A DNA stretch of 39,166 bases, taken from contig NZ_AZEG01000019.1 in NCBI RefSeq assembly GCF_001434935.1, forward strand, positions 341-39,506, written 5' to 3'. Both the position numbers and the translations under genes were made by a program. Below, piece by piece: positions 30,865 through 38,243 of this stretch (positions within the stretch are counted from its first letter, which is position 1; each line of letters begins with the position of its first letter). The DNA is from Liquorilactobacillus uvarum DSM 19971. GTDB lineage: Bacteria > Bacillota > Bacilli > Lactobacillales > Lactobacillaceae. Under the pieces are notes generated by a model. The model did not search any database and was not told where the DNA came from. It saw only the letters and a program-made list of their open reading frames with translations.

Positions 30865-30895
30865 AAGTTAAAACAAATCTATTAAAAATAGCAAT

Positions 30896-30939
30896 ACTGT
30901 GGATTGTTTACAGCTGATTTGTCACAGTTATGGTATGAT
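30896..30939 (+). promoter_or_regulatory. Probable promoter region of ecfA1
   Basis: Extended -10 TGGTATGAT (hexamer 30934-30939), without a well-spaced -35 (TTTACA at 30907 is 21 bp away). ACTGTG (30896-30901) and CACAGT (30923-30928) form an inverted repeat around the -35 region and could be an operator. Confidence 0.4.
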
Positions 30940-30971
30940 AGTCTGTATAAAAATGTAAGAGGGAGACATCC

Positions 30972-31811
30972 ATGGGAGAACCGATAATTGAGATTTCAGA
31001 TCTATCTTTTCAGTACCCACAACAAGAACGAGAAGCTTTAAGTCATCTTAATTTGAAAGTTTCTACCGGAGCGTGGGTGGCCGTGATTGGACATAATGGG
31101 AGTGGAAAAAGTACTCTCGCAAAATTGATCGATGGTTTGCTTGTTCCTAAAAATGGCACAATAAAAATTGCGGGAACTCAGTTGACGTCAGATACTCTAT
31201 GGGATATTCGAAAACATATTGGGATGGTATTCCAAAATCCTGATAATCAATTTGTAGGAGCAAATGTTGAAGAAGACGTTGCTTTTGGTTTGGAAAATCA
31301 GGGTATTCCAAGAGAACAAATGATTGAACGTGTGAGAACGGCACTTGAAAGCGTAGGTATGTGGGAGTTTGCACAGCACGAGCCTGAACGTTTGTCTGGC
31401 GGTCAAAAGCAAAGGGTCGCTTTAGCGGGTGTTATCGCTCTGCGCCCTAAAATAATTATTCTGGATGAAGCAACAAGTATGCTAGATCCTGAAGGAAGAA
31501 AAGAAATTATTCAACTTATTAAAAATTTAAATCAAGAAAATGATTTTACCGTTATTTCAATAACTCATGATATCGAAGAAGCATCTCTAGCCCAAAGGGT
31601 TGTTGTGATTGATGATGGTGTTTTGGTACAAAATGATAAACCAGAAAATGTGTTTCAACGTGGTGCTGCTTTGATTGAAAGCGGTCTTGATGTTCCATTT
31701 TCAGAGAAATTAAAAAATGAAATCAAAAATTATGGAATTAGCGTACCGCAGCAATATCTTACTGAAAAAGGGATGGTGGACTGGTTGTGTCAATTCGTTT
31801 CGAAAAATTAA
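30972..31811 (+). CDS. ecfA1: ECF transporter ATPase EcfA1
   Basis: One of two ATPases energising group II energy-coupling-factor importers, which share EcfA1A2T among many vitamin- and metal-binding S components. 279 residues with Walker A GHNGSGKST, Q-loop QNPDNQF, ABC signature LSGGQKQRVA, Walker B IIILDEATSMLDP and switch histidine SITHD. The C-terminal extension is typical of EcfA. The end overlaps ecfA2 by 25 nt. The Q-loop motif and first position identify it as EcfA1. Confidence 0.95.
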   Translation: MGEPIIEISDLSFQYPQQEREALSHLNLKVSTGAWVAVIGHNGSGKSTLAKLIDGLLVPKNGTIKIAGTQLTSDTLWDIRKHIGMVFQNPDNQFVGANVEEDVAFGLENQGIPREQMIERVRTALESVGMWEFAQHEPERLSGGQKQRVALAGVIALRPKIIILDEATSMLDPEGRKEIIQLIKNLNQENDFTVISITHDIEEASLAQRVVVIDDGVLVQNDKPENVFQRGAALIESGLDVPFSEKLKNEIKNYGISVPQQYLTEKGMVDWLCQFVSKN

Positions 31812-32662
31812 ATTATGTCTATCAAGCAGGGACGCCTTTTGAACATGAAGCTTTAAGAAATGTAACTGTTTCTATTCCTGAGGGCAGTTATACGGCTATT
31901 ATCGGCCATACAGGGAGTGGAAAGTCGACCTTGCTACAACACCTGAATGGACTTTTAAGGCCTTCTAGCGGACGTGTGACGATTGCAGACAAGACGATAA
32001 CTTCCAGCACGAAGAATAAGGAACTTGGTGAATTAAGAAAGCATGTTGGTATTGTTTTTCAATTTCCTGAAGCACAGCTTTTTGAGGAGACGGTAGTTAA
32101 AGACATTGCTTTTGCACCTAAAAATTTTGGTAAGACTAAAGAGGAAGCAGAAAAAATTGCTGTTGAAATGGCTGACTTAGTAGGTTTGCCTGCCAATATT
32201 CTTAATGGTTCACCTTTTGAATTGTCTGGTGGACAAATGCGTCGTGTTGCGATTGCTGGTATTTTAGCGATGAAGCCAGACGTTCTGGTTCTCGATGAAC
32301 CAACAGCGGGTCTTGATCCTAAGGGCCGTCTTGAAATGATGCAAATGTTTGAAAAATTGCATCAGCAACAGCATTTGACGATCGTTTTGGTGACACATCA
32401 AATGGATGATGTGGCCAATTACGCAGATCATACAATAGTCTTAGAGAAAGGGGAAGTTATTGCTGCTGCGGCGCCGAAGGAAATCTTTAAAGATCCTCAA
32501 TGGCTTCTCAAACATCACCTTGCTTTACCTAAAGCAACAAAATTTGCATATGAATTGCAGAAAACCGGAAAGTTTTTTTTCGATAAAATGCCGTTAACAG
32601 AAAAAGAGCTTGCGGCTGATATAGTCGATTCCTTGAAGAGAGGGGGCAATCAAACTGAATAA
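31787..32662 (+). CDS. ecfA2: ECF transporter ATPase EcfA2
   Basis: Second ATPase of the shared ECF module. 291 residues with Walker A GHTGSGKST, Q-loop QFPEAQLF, signature LSGGQMRRVA, Walker B VLVLDEPTAGLDP and VTHQMDD. The GTG start at 31787 lies inside the end of ecfA1, indicating translational coupling. QFPEAQLF against QNPDNQF in EcfA1 separates the two paralogues. Confidence 0.95.
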   Translation: MSIRFEKLNYVYQAGTPFEHEALRNVTVSIPEGSYTAIIGHTGSGKSTLLQHLNGLLRPSSGRVTIADKTITSSTKNKELGELRKHVGIVFQFPEAQLFEETVVKDIAFAPKNFGKTKEEAEKIAVEMADLVGLPANILNGSPFELSGGQMRRVAIAGILAMKPDVLVLDEPTAGLDPKGRLEMMQMFEKLHQQQHLTIVLVTHQMDDVANYADHTIVLEKGEVIAAAAPKEIFKDPQWLLKHHLALPKATKFAYELQKTGKFFFDKMPLTEKELAADIVDSLKRGGNQTE

Positions 32663-33452
32663 AGTAATTTTAGGCCGCTACATCCCAGGAAAATCGATTA
32701 TTCACCGACTGGATCCGCGTTCAAAGCTTATTTTAAGTTTTTACTTCATTATTGTTATTTTTCTTGCTAACAACTGGCAGACATATGCACTGCTTTCAGT
32801 TTTTACGGTAGCATGTGTTCTCTTATCCAAAGTTAGCTTTAGCTTTTTTTTAAAAGGTGTGAGACCTTTAATTTGGCTTATCTTATTTACTGTAATACTG
32901 CAAGTCTTTTTTTCACGTGGAGGAACAGTTTATTGGCAATTTGGCCCTCTATCGCTAACTAGTTCAGGTGTAATTAACGGCAGTTACGTTTTTTGTCGTT
33001 TTGTTTTGATTATTTTTATGTCAACGTTATTGACGTTGACAACTGCACCATTAGAGATCGCGGATGCACTGGAAAGTCTTATGTCGCCTTTGAAAAAAAT
33101 TAAAGTGCCAGTTTATGAAATCTCGTTAATGCTGTCGATTGCCTTGCGTTTTGTTCCAACTTTAATGGATGAAACGGAGAAAATAATGAATGCACAACGT
33201 TCAAGGGGAGTTAATTTTGGAGAAGGAAGTATTATGCAGCAGATCAAGGCGGTCGTACCGCTTTTGATTCCGCTGTTTGTCAGTTCTTTTAATCGGGCCG
33301 AAGACCTTGCAACGGCAATGGAGGCAAGAGGATATCGTGGCGGAGAAGGGCGAACAAAGTATCGTGTACATTTTTGGAGACTAAAGGATACGTTGGCCTG
33401 CGTTGCATTTGTTTTTTTAACAACTATATTATTATATTTGCGAAATTGGTAA
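32655..33452 (+). CDS. ecfT: ECF transporter transmembrane component EcfT, CTG start
   Basis: Membrane scaffold linking EcfA1A2 to the substrate-binding S component. The frame is open from a stop at 32634. The only plausible start giving a full protein is CTG at 32655, 8-9 nt behind AGGGGG; it yields LNKVILGRYIPGKSIIHRLD, matching the usual EcfT N-terminus and 265 residues. The first ATG/GTG/TTG start that an ORF finder meets is GTG 32859, which would remove the first membrane helices. The two Ala-Arg-Gly type coupling motifs are seen as QRSRGVNF and AMEARGYRGG. Start overlaps the end of ecfA2 by 8 nt. Confidence 0.92.
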   Translation: MNKVILGRYIPGKSIIHRLDPRSKLILSFYFIIVIFLANNWQTYALLSVFTVACVLLSKVSFSFFLKGVRPLIWLILFTVILQVFFSRGGTVYWQFGPLSLTSSGVINGSYVFCRFVLIIFMSTLLTLTTAPLEIADALESLMSPLKKIKVPVYEISLMLSIALRFVPTLMDETEKIMNAQRSRGVNFGEGSIMQQIKAVVPLLIPLFVSSFNRAEDLATAMEARGYRGGEGRTKYRVHFWRLKDTLACVAFVFLTTILLYLRNW

Positions 33453-33470
33453 TGGAATGGTGAGAAAAAG

Positions 33471-34250
33471 ATGACGAATAGATATATGGTTACTCTAGCC
33501 TATGATGGTACTAACTTTGCAGGATTTCAGAGTCAACCTAATCAGAGAACTGTTCAGTCGGTGTTGGAAACGGCTGTCAATAAGATGAGCACAGCGCCGT
33601 CTTTTGTGCATATTTTTGGGTCAGGAAGAACGGATGCTGGAGTTCATGCGTTGGCGCAGGTTGTTCATTTCGATCTTGAAAATGACATTCCAGAAAAGGG
33701 AATTGTAAATGGCTTGAATAGTCTTTTACCTTTGGATATTGAAATTTTAGATGCCAAACGTGTTGCGCCAACATTTCATGCACGTTTCACGACTCATGGC
33801 AAACGTTATTTGTATCGTGTTAGTCTAGGACGATTTGTCGATCCGTTCAAACGGTTTTATACTGGACATTATAAATATCCATTGAGCATTGAATTAATGG
33901 AGGAAGCTTTACCAGATGTTATTGGGACGCATGATTTTTCAAGTTTTGTTGCTTCTGGAAGTCAAACAAAAAGCCATGTTCGAACTATCTATGATGCAAC
34001 TGTTAAACAAGATTGCGACAACAGAGAAATTATTTTTGAGTTCTATGGTAATGGTTTTTTGTATAATCAAGTAAGAATTATGGTGGCAGCGCTACTCGAA
34101 ATTGGAAATGGTAAGCGACCTATTCATGATTTTTTGAGGTTGTATAAAGTAAAGGATCGTAACCAGTGCCGTGCCACTGCTCCAGCCAGTGGATTATATT
34201 TAAAAAAGGTCTATTATAAAGAAAACAATGCAAACAATATAACTAATTAA
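33471..34250 (+). CDS. truA: tRNA pseudouridine(38-40) synthase TruA
   Basis: Converts uridines 38-40 in the anticodon stem of many tRNAs to pseudouridine. 259 residues; the catalytic aspartate is D55 in [17 protein letters not shown] and FLYNQVRIM, the second-domain motifs, are present. ATG lies behind a weak GGTGAG site, 18 nt after ecfT, so it belongs to the ECF transcript, its usual place in lactobacilli. Confidence 0.96.
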   Translation: MTNRYMVTLAYDGTNFAGFQSQPNQRTVQSVLETAVNKMSTAPSFVHIFGSGRTDAGVHALAQVVHFDLENDIPEKGIVNGLNSLLPLDIEILDAKRVAPTFHARFTTHGKRYLYRVSLGRFVDPFKRFYTGHYKYPLSIELMEEALPDVIGTHDFSSFVASGSQTKSHVRTIYDATVKQDCDNREIIFEFYGNGFLYNQVRIMVAALLEIGNGKRPIHDFLRLYKVKDRNQCRATAPASGLYLKKVYYKENNANNITN

Positions 34251-34260
34251 TTTTTAATCA

Positions 34261-34289
34261 TTGACTTTAGAGACTAAAAAAAGTATCAT
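34261..34289 (+). promoter_or_regulatory. Promoter of rplM-rpsI
   Basis: -35 TTGACT (34261-34266), a 17-bp spacer, -10 TATCAT (34284-34289). Predicted start near 34296. It begins 11 nt after the truA stop. Confidence 0.82.
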
Positions 34290-34299
34290 AGTATCTGGT

Positions 34300-34352
34300 A
34301 TTGTTTGCCCCACAGTAGGCCCCGGAAACTTATTTTGCGTCAAACAAGCATA
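34300..34352 (+). ncRNA. Candidate ribosomal protein L13 leader
   Basis: GTTT and AAAC (34313-34316 and 34336-34339 by my count) close a short C/G-rich hairpin containing GCCCC and GGCCCCGG between the rplM promoter and start. A conserved L13 leader is known in low-GC Gram-positives. Position and form fit; I cannot verify the consensus. Confidence 0.45.
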
Positions 34353-34373
34353 TAAAAATGGAGGAAATAAAAC

Positions 34374-34817
34374 GTGCGTACAACATATATTGCAAAACCA
34401 GGTGAAGTGGAACGTAAATGGTATGTCGTAGATGCAACTGATGTTCCACTGGGACGCTTGTCCTCAGTTGTGGCTTCTGTCTTGCGTGGCAAGAATAAGC
34501 CGACATTTACGCCTAACGTTGATACAGGTGATTTCGTTATCGTTATTAATGCAGAAAAGATTGGTTTGACAGGTCATAAAGCAGAACGTAAAATTTATTA
34601 TCATCATACAGATCATCCAGGTGGTTTGAAGAGCCGTACTGCTGGTGAATTCCGTCAAAATGATCCTGAGAAGTTAATTGCTTTATCAATTAAAGGAATG
34701 CTTCCAAAAGGAACACTCGGGAAAGCACAAGCTAAGAAGTTGCATGTTTATCGTGGTGCAGATCACAAGCATGAAGCTCAACAACCAGAAGTATTGGATA
34801 TCACAAACTTAATCTAG
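34374..34817 (+). CDS. rplM: 50S ribosomal protein L13
   Basis: Early 50S assembly protein. 147 residues, with [20 protein letters not shown] and the end FMPKG-like block [23 protein letters not shown] start at 34374 behind TGGAGGAAA. Pairs with rpsI, 12 nt downstream, as in most bacteria. Confidence 0.98.
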   Translation: MRTTYIAKPGEVERKWYVVDATDVPLGRLSSVVASVLRGKNKPTFTPNVDTGDFVIVINAEKIGLTGHKAERKIYYHHTDHPGGLKSRTAGEFRQNDPEKLIALSIKGMLPKGTLGKAQAKKLHVYRGADHKHEAQQPEVLDITNLI

Positions 34818-34829
34818 GAGGAAACTTAA

Positions 34830-35222
34830 TTGGCTCAAGTACAATATAGAGGAACAGGCCGTCGTAAGGACTCTGTTGCGCGTGTTATTTTAGCACCCGG
34901 AACGGGCAAGATTACAATGAACGGCAAATCTGCAGAAGAATATATTCCATTTGCTAACTTACGTAAAGTTATGGTTCAGCCATTTGAAGCTACAGAAACA
35001 ACAGGTTCATATGATGTTTTTGTTAATGTTAATGGCGGTGGCTTTTCTGGTCAAGCCGGTGCAGTTCGTCATGGAATTGCTCGCGCTTTGCTTGAAATCG
35101 ACCCAGATTTCCGTGGCGTTTTGAAACGTGCTGGTTTATTAACTCGTGATGCACGTATGAAAGAACGTAAGAAACCAGGTCTTAAGAAAGCTCGTAAAGC
35201 TCCACAATTTTCAAAACGTTAA
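34830..35222 (+). CDS. rpsI: 30S ribosomal protein S9
   Basis: Head protein whose C-terminal tail touches the P-site tRNA anticodon; the tail APQFSKR ends in the conserved K-R. 130 residues with [14 protein letters not shown] at the start and [17 protein letters not shown] start behind AGGAGGAAA. Last gene of the conserved ribosomal island. Confidence 0.98.
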   Translation: MAQVQYRGTGRRKDSVARVILAPGTGKITMNGKSAEEYIPFANLRKVMVQPFEATETTGSYDVFVNVNGGGFSGQAGAVRHGIARALLEIDPDFRGVLKRAGLLTRDARMKERKKPGLKKARKAPQFSKR

Positions 35223-35245
35223 TATTTGGTTTATTAAAGTTAAGG

Positions 35246-35278
35246 ACACTTCTCTTTTTTTGGGAGAGGTGTTTTTTT
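35246..35278 (+). terminator. Terminator of rplM-rpsI
   Basis: ACACTTCTC / GAGAGGTGT with one wobble around a T-rich loop, then T7. It marks the end of the core gene block; insertion-sequence DNA begins within about 30 nt. Confidence 0.88.
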
Positions 35279-35317
35279 ATATACCGATACATAAGTATAA
35301 TTTAGGCTCTTTGTCAA

Positions 35318-35480
35318 ACATCCTAAAGTAAGAGGTATCAAGATTGTGACGACAATCTTGATACCTCTTTTACTATACTTAAATTGAGGTTGAGGTCGTC
35401 AACATCAGTGGAATATAAATTCCGAGTGTCAAACTGGCCCAACAACACGTAGTGAACAGTTAGATTTAGGATGTTGGTCC
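35318..35480 (+). ncRNA. Candidate IS110 bridge RNA (seekRNA)
   Basis: Three successive stem-loops lie before the transposase. A: a perfect 18-bp hairpin (35330-35347 with 35352-35369, loop GACG). B: GGAAT-ATAA-ATTCC (35410-35423). C: GGCCCAAC (35436-35443) with GTTGGTCC (35473-35480), 7 of 8 pairs. An alternative outer stem pairs ACATCCTAAA (35318-35327) with TTTAGGATGT (35465-35474). Known IS110 bridge RNAs are about 150-200 nt, come from this position, and have a 5' stem-loop followed by target- and donor-binding loops. Hairpin A might instead be a terminator. Confidence 0.5.
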
Positions 35481-35499
35481 TTGAGATCGAATATAGAAA

Positions 35500-36756
35500 A
35501 TGAACGAATCTGCGAAGTTGTTACCTCAAAAATATATGGAAGGCGATAAAGTGCACGTTTTAGGTATTGATGTGAGTCGTGGAAAGAGTAATTGTGCTCT
35601 TTTACACGATCATACGGTTGTTAAGGAATTTCAGATTATCCATAATAAATCTGGATTGGCAAAGCTCAAGTCAATAATTGCGAGTGATTTGCCAGTCATG
35701 GCAGTATTTGAAACGACTGGTATTTATTCTAGAGTTCTTACTCGTTTTTTCATCGATGAAGAAATGAATTACCTTGAAATAAATCCTTTGGAGTCCTCAA
35801 TTCGCATGGCGGGGTTGAGAAGGCAAAAGACAGACCGTTCAGATACAGTTAAACTAGCACTCCTGGGAATTGTTGATCAGAAGTCACTGATTCATGGTCG
35901 TAGACCATATTCAAGGCCATATGAGCAACTTCATTTAATGGCACACCGCTATCTAGAAATAACTAAGGAGAGATCCCAGATTATCAATCATTTACATGCC
36001 GCACTTGATCAAACGTTTCCCGAGTTAAACGATATATTTAACCCAATTCGATCAGTGCTCGGCTTAACTTTTGTTAGCCTCTTTCCCCACCCTGATTTTT
36101 TAATAGGATATATTCCAGGAACGATGGCAAAACAAATCATTAGCTCGGTAAGTCATAAAATCCGTTCGGATTTAATTGTACGTAGATGCAAAGGAGTCTG
36201 GCAAGCAGGCCAATTATCATATCCTGCACAATCTGCAGACTCATTTATAATTAGCCAAATCCATAGTTATTGCGAAGAGATTCAGCAATATAATCAGGCC
36301 CATGACTTATTAAAGCGCCAATTGATCAATTACGCGAAAACTTTTCCGGAGTTTAAACTCATTACGAGTATTCCTGGGGCGGGAGAAATATCAACGGCGC
36401 TGTTACTAGGCTTTACAGGAAAAATAGCGAGATTCCCAAGCTATAAGCAATTAAATGCTTACGTTGGAATAGATTTACGACGAATCCAATCCGGAGGATT
36501 CAAAGAAGCTGATCGGATTAATCGGAGAGGTCAAAGTAGTGCCCGTTATATTATGTTTGAAATGATTAGATCTATGCTTAGAAATAAAGCACGTATTGAT
36601 AATCACATTGTAGATTACTACTATAAGCTAAAAAAAGGACCACACCCTAAACCGGATATGGTTGCCATGATTGCTTGTGTGAACAGACTTGATAGGACGA
36701 TTATGAATTTGGTCCGCACAAACCAAATTTATAATTACGCGAGAACTTCCCGTTAA
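35500..36756 (+). CDS. IS110-family transposase (RNA-guided DEDD recombinase)
   Basis: Catalyses insertion and excision of the IS110 element; characterised relatives use an element-encoded bridge RNA that base-pairs with both target and donor DNA. The 418 residues show the RuvC-like DEDD set D24 (LGIDVSRGK), E71 (FETTGIY), D112 and D115 (KTDRSD), then a coiled-coil region, then the Tnp domain with IPGAGEISTALLLG and the candidate nucleophile S331 in IQSGGF. All four acidic residues and the serine are present and there is no internal stop, so it may be active. The ATG at 35500 lacks a strong ribosome binding site; an ATG at 35536 is an alternative. Some IS110 transposases are a little shorter; here a C-terminal basic tail is included. 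Confidence 0.9.
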   Translation: MNESAKLLPQKYMEGDKVHVLGIDVSRGKSNCALLHDHTVVKEFQIIHNKSGLAKLKSIIASDLPVMAVFETTGIYSRVLTRFFIDEEMNYLEINPLESSIRMAGLRRQKTDRSDTVKLALLGIVDQKSLIHGRRPYSRPYEQLHLMAHRYLEITKERSQIINHLHAALDQTFPELNDIFNPIRSVLGLTFVSLFPHPDFLIGYIPGTMAKQIISSVSHKIRSDLIVRRCKGVWQAGQLSYPAQSADSFIISQIHSYCEEIQQYNQAHDLLKRQLINYAKTFPEFKLITSIPGAGEISTALLLGFTGKIARFPSYKQLNAYVGIDLRRIQSGGFKEADRINRRGQSSARYIMFEMIRSMLRNKARIDNHIVDYYYKLKKGPHPKPDMVAMIACVNRLDRTIMNLVRTNQIYNYARTSR

Positions 36757-36827
36757 GCAGACTATTTAAATACCAGTATAGTTGATATTTATGACAGTTT
36801 TTTCTCGTTAAAAGCTATCACTTTTTA

Positions 36828-37589
36828 GTGTACTCTTTTTTAATTGAGTTGGTATTTGACATCATATTAGAACCGCTGTTGATGAGAAATTTTTATGAGA
36901 AAATCAATTCATTTTCGAATTGGTTTAAGCAGAAATATCCAAACCAAATTTGCCCTTCAACACCAACGGTGTATCGATATATTGATGACAATCGACTATC
37001 ATTACGCAATCAAGATTTACCCATGAAACTACGCCGTAGGATCAAACATCATGGTCGTCATCATAACCGAACAAATAAGAAAATCTTGGGTCAATCAATT
37101 GAACTTTGTCCATCGGTTGTTGAGAGTCGTTCTGAGTGTGGCCATTGGGAAGGTGACTTGGTCAAAGCAAAACGGGTTGAATCTGAACCAGCACTAATGA
37201 CGTTGACAGAACGTTACAGCCGTTTAGAGATCATTGTCAAGTTACCCAATTATCATGAACAGACCTGTCAAAGGGCACTTCAGGCAATTATTGATGATTA
37301 CGAATCACAGCACTTTCACACTGTTACTTTTGATAATGGCAGTGAGTTCTCTTTGTTAAACGATGTTTCTGGAACAAATATCTACTTTGCACATCCATAT
37401 TCTCCTTGGGAACGTGGGACTAATGAAAATACCAATGGTCTTCTACGTGAGTTCTTTCCAAAGGGAAAATCATTCAAAAACTCATCACTAGTTGATATTC
37501 AGGAAGTTCAGTACACACTTAATCACCGTCCAAGAAAGTGCTTGGGGTATAAATGCCCTGCGGACATTGTTCCCGAACTAGCTGACTAG
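36828..37589 (+). pseudogene. 5'-truncated IS30-family transposase
   Basis: The C-terminal part of an IS30 transposase, with DDE residues D110 (GHWEGDLV), D169 (FDNGSEF) and E200 (RGTNENTNGLLR) in the numbering of this open frame, and the end NHRPRKCLGYKCPADI. Full IS30 transposases have an N-terminal helix-turn-helix domain; it is missing, and similarity appears to start near INSFSNWFKQKYPNQ (about 36903). The GTG at 36828 is only the first start in the open frame and the first 25 residues look unrelated. It cannot bind its ends in the normal way, so I call it a remnant. The join to the IS110 element suggests insertion or deletion removed the 5' half. Confidence 0.85.
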
Positions 37590-37609
37590 CTATACCAATT
37601 TATTAGAAT

Positions 37610-37642
37610 AGATCAAAGTGTTGCACTTGGTTTGACAATTCA
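37610..37642 (+). repeat. Right terminal repeat of the IS30 remnant
   Basis: AAAGTGTTGCACTTGGTTTGACAATTCAG-type end (37615-37643), typical of IS30 elements in lactobacilli, lies 20-50 nt after the transposase stop. The matching left repeat (its reverse complement) is not found to the left, which agrees with truncation. Confidence 0.5.
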
Positions 37643-37780
37643 GGTTTATTTAATATCAGTAAAGAGGATAAAGAATTAGCAAATCAATTATTCAATGCCT
37701 CTGAAAATATGTTTGAAGTAAACAATTCAGCTCTTTGTCGATACTGGTATAAAGTAGATATTAAAGAGGGTGTTAAATAA
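37643..37780 (+). pseudogene. 3' remnant of an unidentified gene cut by the IS30 element
   Basis: The frame reads through from the IS30 end to a TAA at 37778: GLFNISKEDKELANQLFNAS, then about 25 more residues ending CRYWYKVDIKEGVK. There is no start codon with a ribosome binding site, so it is the C-terminal end of a gene whose 5' part is not in the window. The protein is polar and acidic-helical; I do not recognise a family. The downstream gene starts directly at its stop, so the two were probably one operon. Confidence 0.55.
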
Positions 37781-37978
37781 TTGGCAGCTAACGTACAGGG
37801 TATTTTGACAGGTATGTTAATTGTGGTGTGGATGGTATATTCTGTGGCAGACCACCTAGTGTTAGGAGATTGGCGGATTGGTAAAAAAGACTCAAAATCA
37901 ACATATCAAGTTGTTTGGGCGGTGTTAACCATAACAGCAATTATAAATATTTTAGAGGGGATTCTTAGATTTTGGTAG
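37781..37978 (+). CDS. Small two-helix membrane protein, unknown function
   Basis: 65 residues. Two hydrophobic segments are clear: about residues 7-28 (ILTGMLIVVWMVYSVADHLV) and 43-64 (VVWAVLTITAIINILEGIL), separated by a charged loop with GDWRIGKKDSKS. The TTG start at 37781 lies about 10 nt behind GAGGGTG and abuts the stop of the truncated gene before it, so it is a downstream cistron of that gene. I do not recognise a family; holin-like, immunity-like or accessory transporter roles would be guesses. Confidence 0.6.
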   Translation: MAANVQGILTGMLIVVWMVYSVADHLVLGDWRIGKKDSKSTYQVVWAVLTITAIINILEGILRFW

Positions 37979-38091
37979 AAGAAAAGGAATTATACGCAAA
38001 TAAGTTAAGGCTAACAAAATTATTTGTGACCTTCAGGGAGCGCAGTGGAATAATTTATTGGCTTAACAAGTATGTAGAAATAGATAAATAA
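37972..38091 (+). CDS. Possible 39-residue ORF overlapping the small membrane protein
   Basis: A TTG at 37972 overlaps the stop of the preceding gene, with GAGGGG (37955-37960) about 11 nt upstream. The peptide VEEKELYANKLRLTKLFVTF plus 18 residues is basic and amphipathic, without a membrane segment or known motif. It is shorter than usual ORF cut-offs. Coupling by overlap supports it, but it could also be the end of a longer degraded gene. Confidence 0.35.
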   Translation: MVEEKELYANKLRLTKLFVTFRERSGIIYWLNKYVEIDK

Positions 38092-38119
38092 TTGAGGAGG
38101 AGGTGGTGGTTATTAGAAT
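38092..38119 (+). promoter_or_regulatory. Possible promoter of the pnuC-like gene
   Basis: TTGAGG (38092-38097), 16-bp spacer, TAGAAT (38114-38119). If real, transcription starts near 38126 and leaves a leader of about 118 nt. The GGAGGAGG inside the spacer could be mistaken for a ribosome binding site. Confidence 0.45.
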
Positions 38120-38125
38120 ACGGGG

Positions 38126-38243
38126 GTCACCATACTACTAAGTAAACATATAGGGTATACAAATAAAAGGCTATGTCACTAGAAAATTGGATGTAGCTGG
38201 ACAAGCTAAAAAGCTAATATAATTAAGGGAGAGATTTATATTT
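38126..38243 (+). ncRNA. Switch-like leader of the pnuC-like gene
   Basis: GCTATGT (38170-38176) can pair with ATGTAGC (38191-38197) using two wobbles. Alternatively TAGCT (38194-38198) pairs with AGCTA (38204-38208), a second AGCTA copy lying at 38212. The two folds exclude each other and sit just before AAGGGAGAG, the pnuC ribosome binding site. pnuC genes in Lactobacillales can carry an NAD+-II (pnuC motif) riboswitch; I could not match its consensus by eye. Confidence 0.35.

Larger units (their letters stand above)
35305..36827 (+). mobile_element. IS110-family insertion sequence (ends not fixed)
   Basis: One DEDD-type transposase gene with about 200 nt of structured non-coding DNA upstream and about 70 nt downstream. 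IS110-family elements lack usable terminal repeats, so I cannot set exact ends; the limits given are the rpsI flank and the first IS30-like coding sequence. Long upstream and short downstream non-coding DNA resembles the IS110 group more than the IS1111 group. Confidence 0.75.

Noticed and set aside
35500-36756. Assigning the transposase to the IS1111 subgroup
   Set aside because: Long non-coding DNA is upstream and not downstream of the gene, and no subterminal inverted repeats typical of IS1111 were seen.
37781-37978. Calling the 65-aa membrane protein a bacteriocin, immunity protein or holin
   Set aside because: Two membrane helices alone do not show this; there is no leader motif, transporter or lysin gene nearby.
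38103-38141. 12-residue ORF (VVIRIRGSPYY after a GTG) behind GAGGAGGAGG, at first sight like a short signalling peptide
   Set aside because: The GTG codons are too close to the purine-rich site, no rgg-type regulator is nearby, and the stretch is better read as a promoter spacer.
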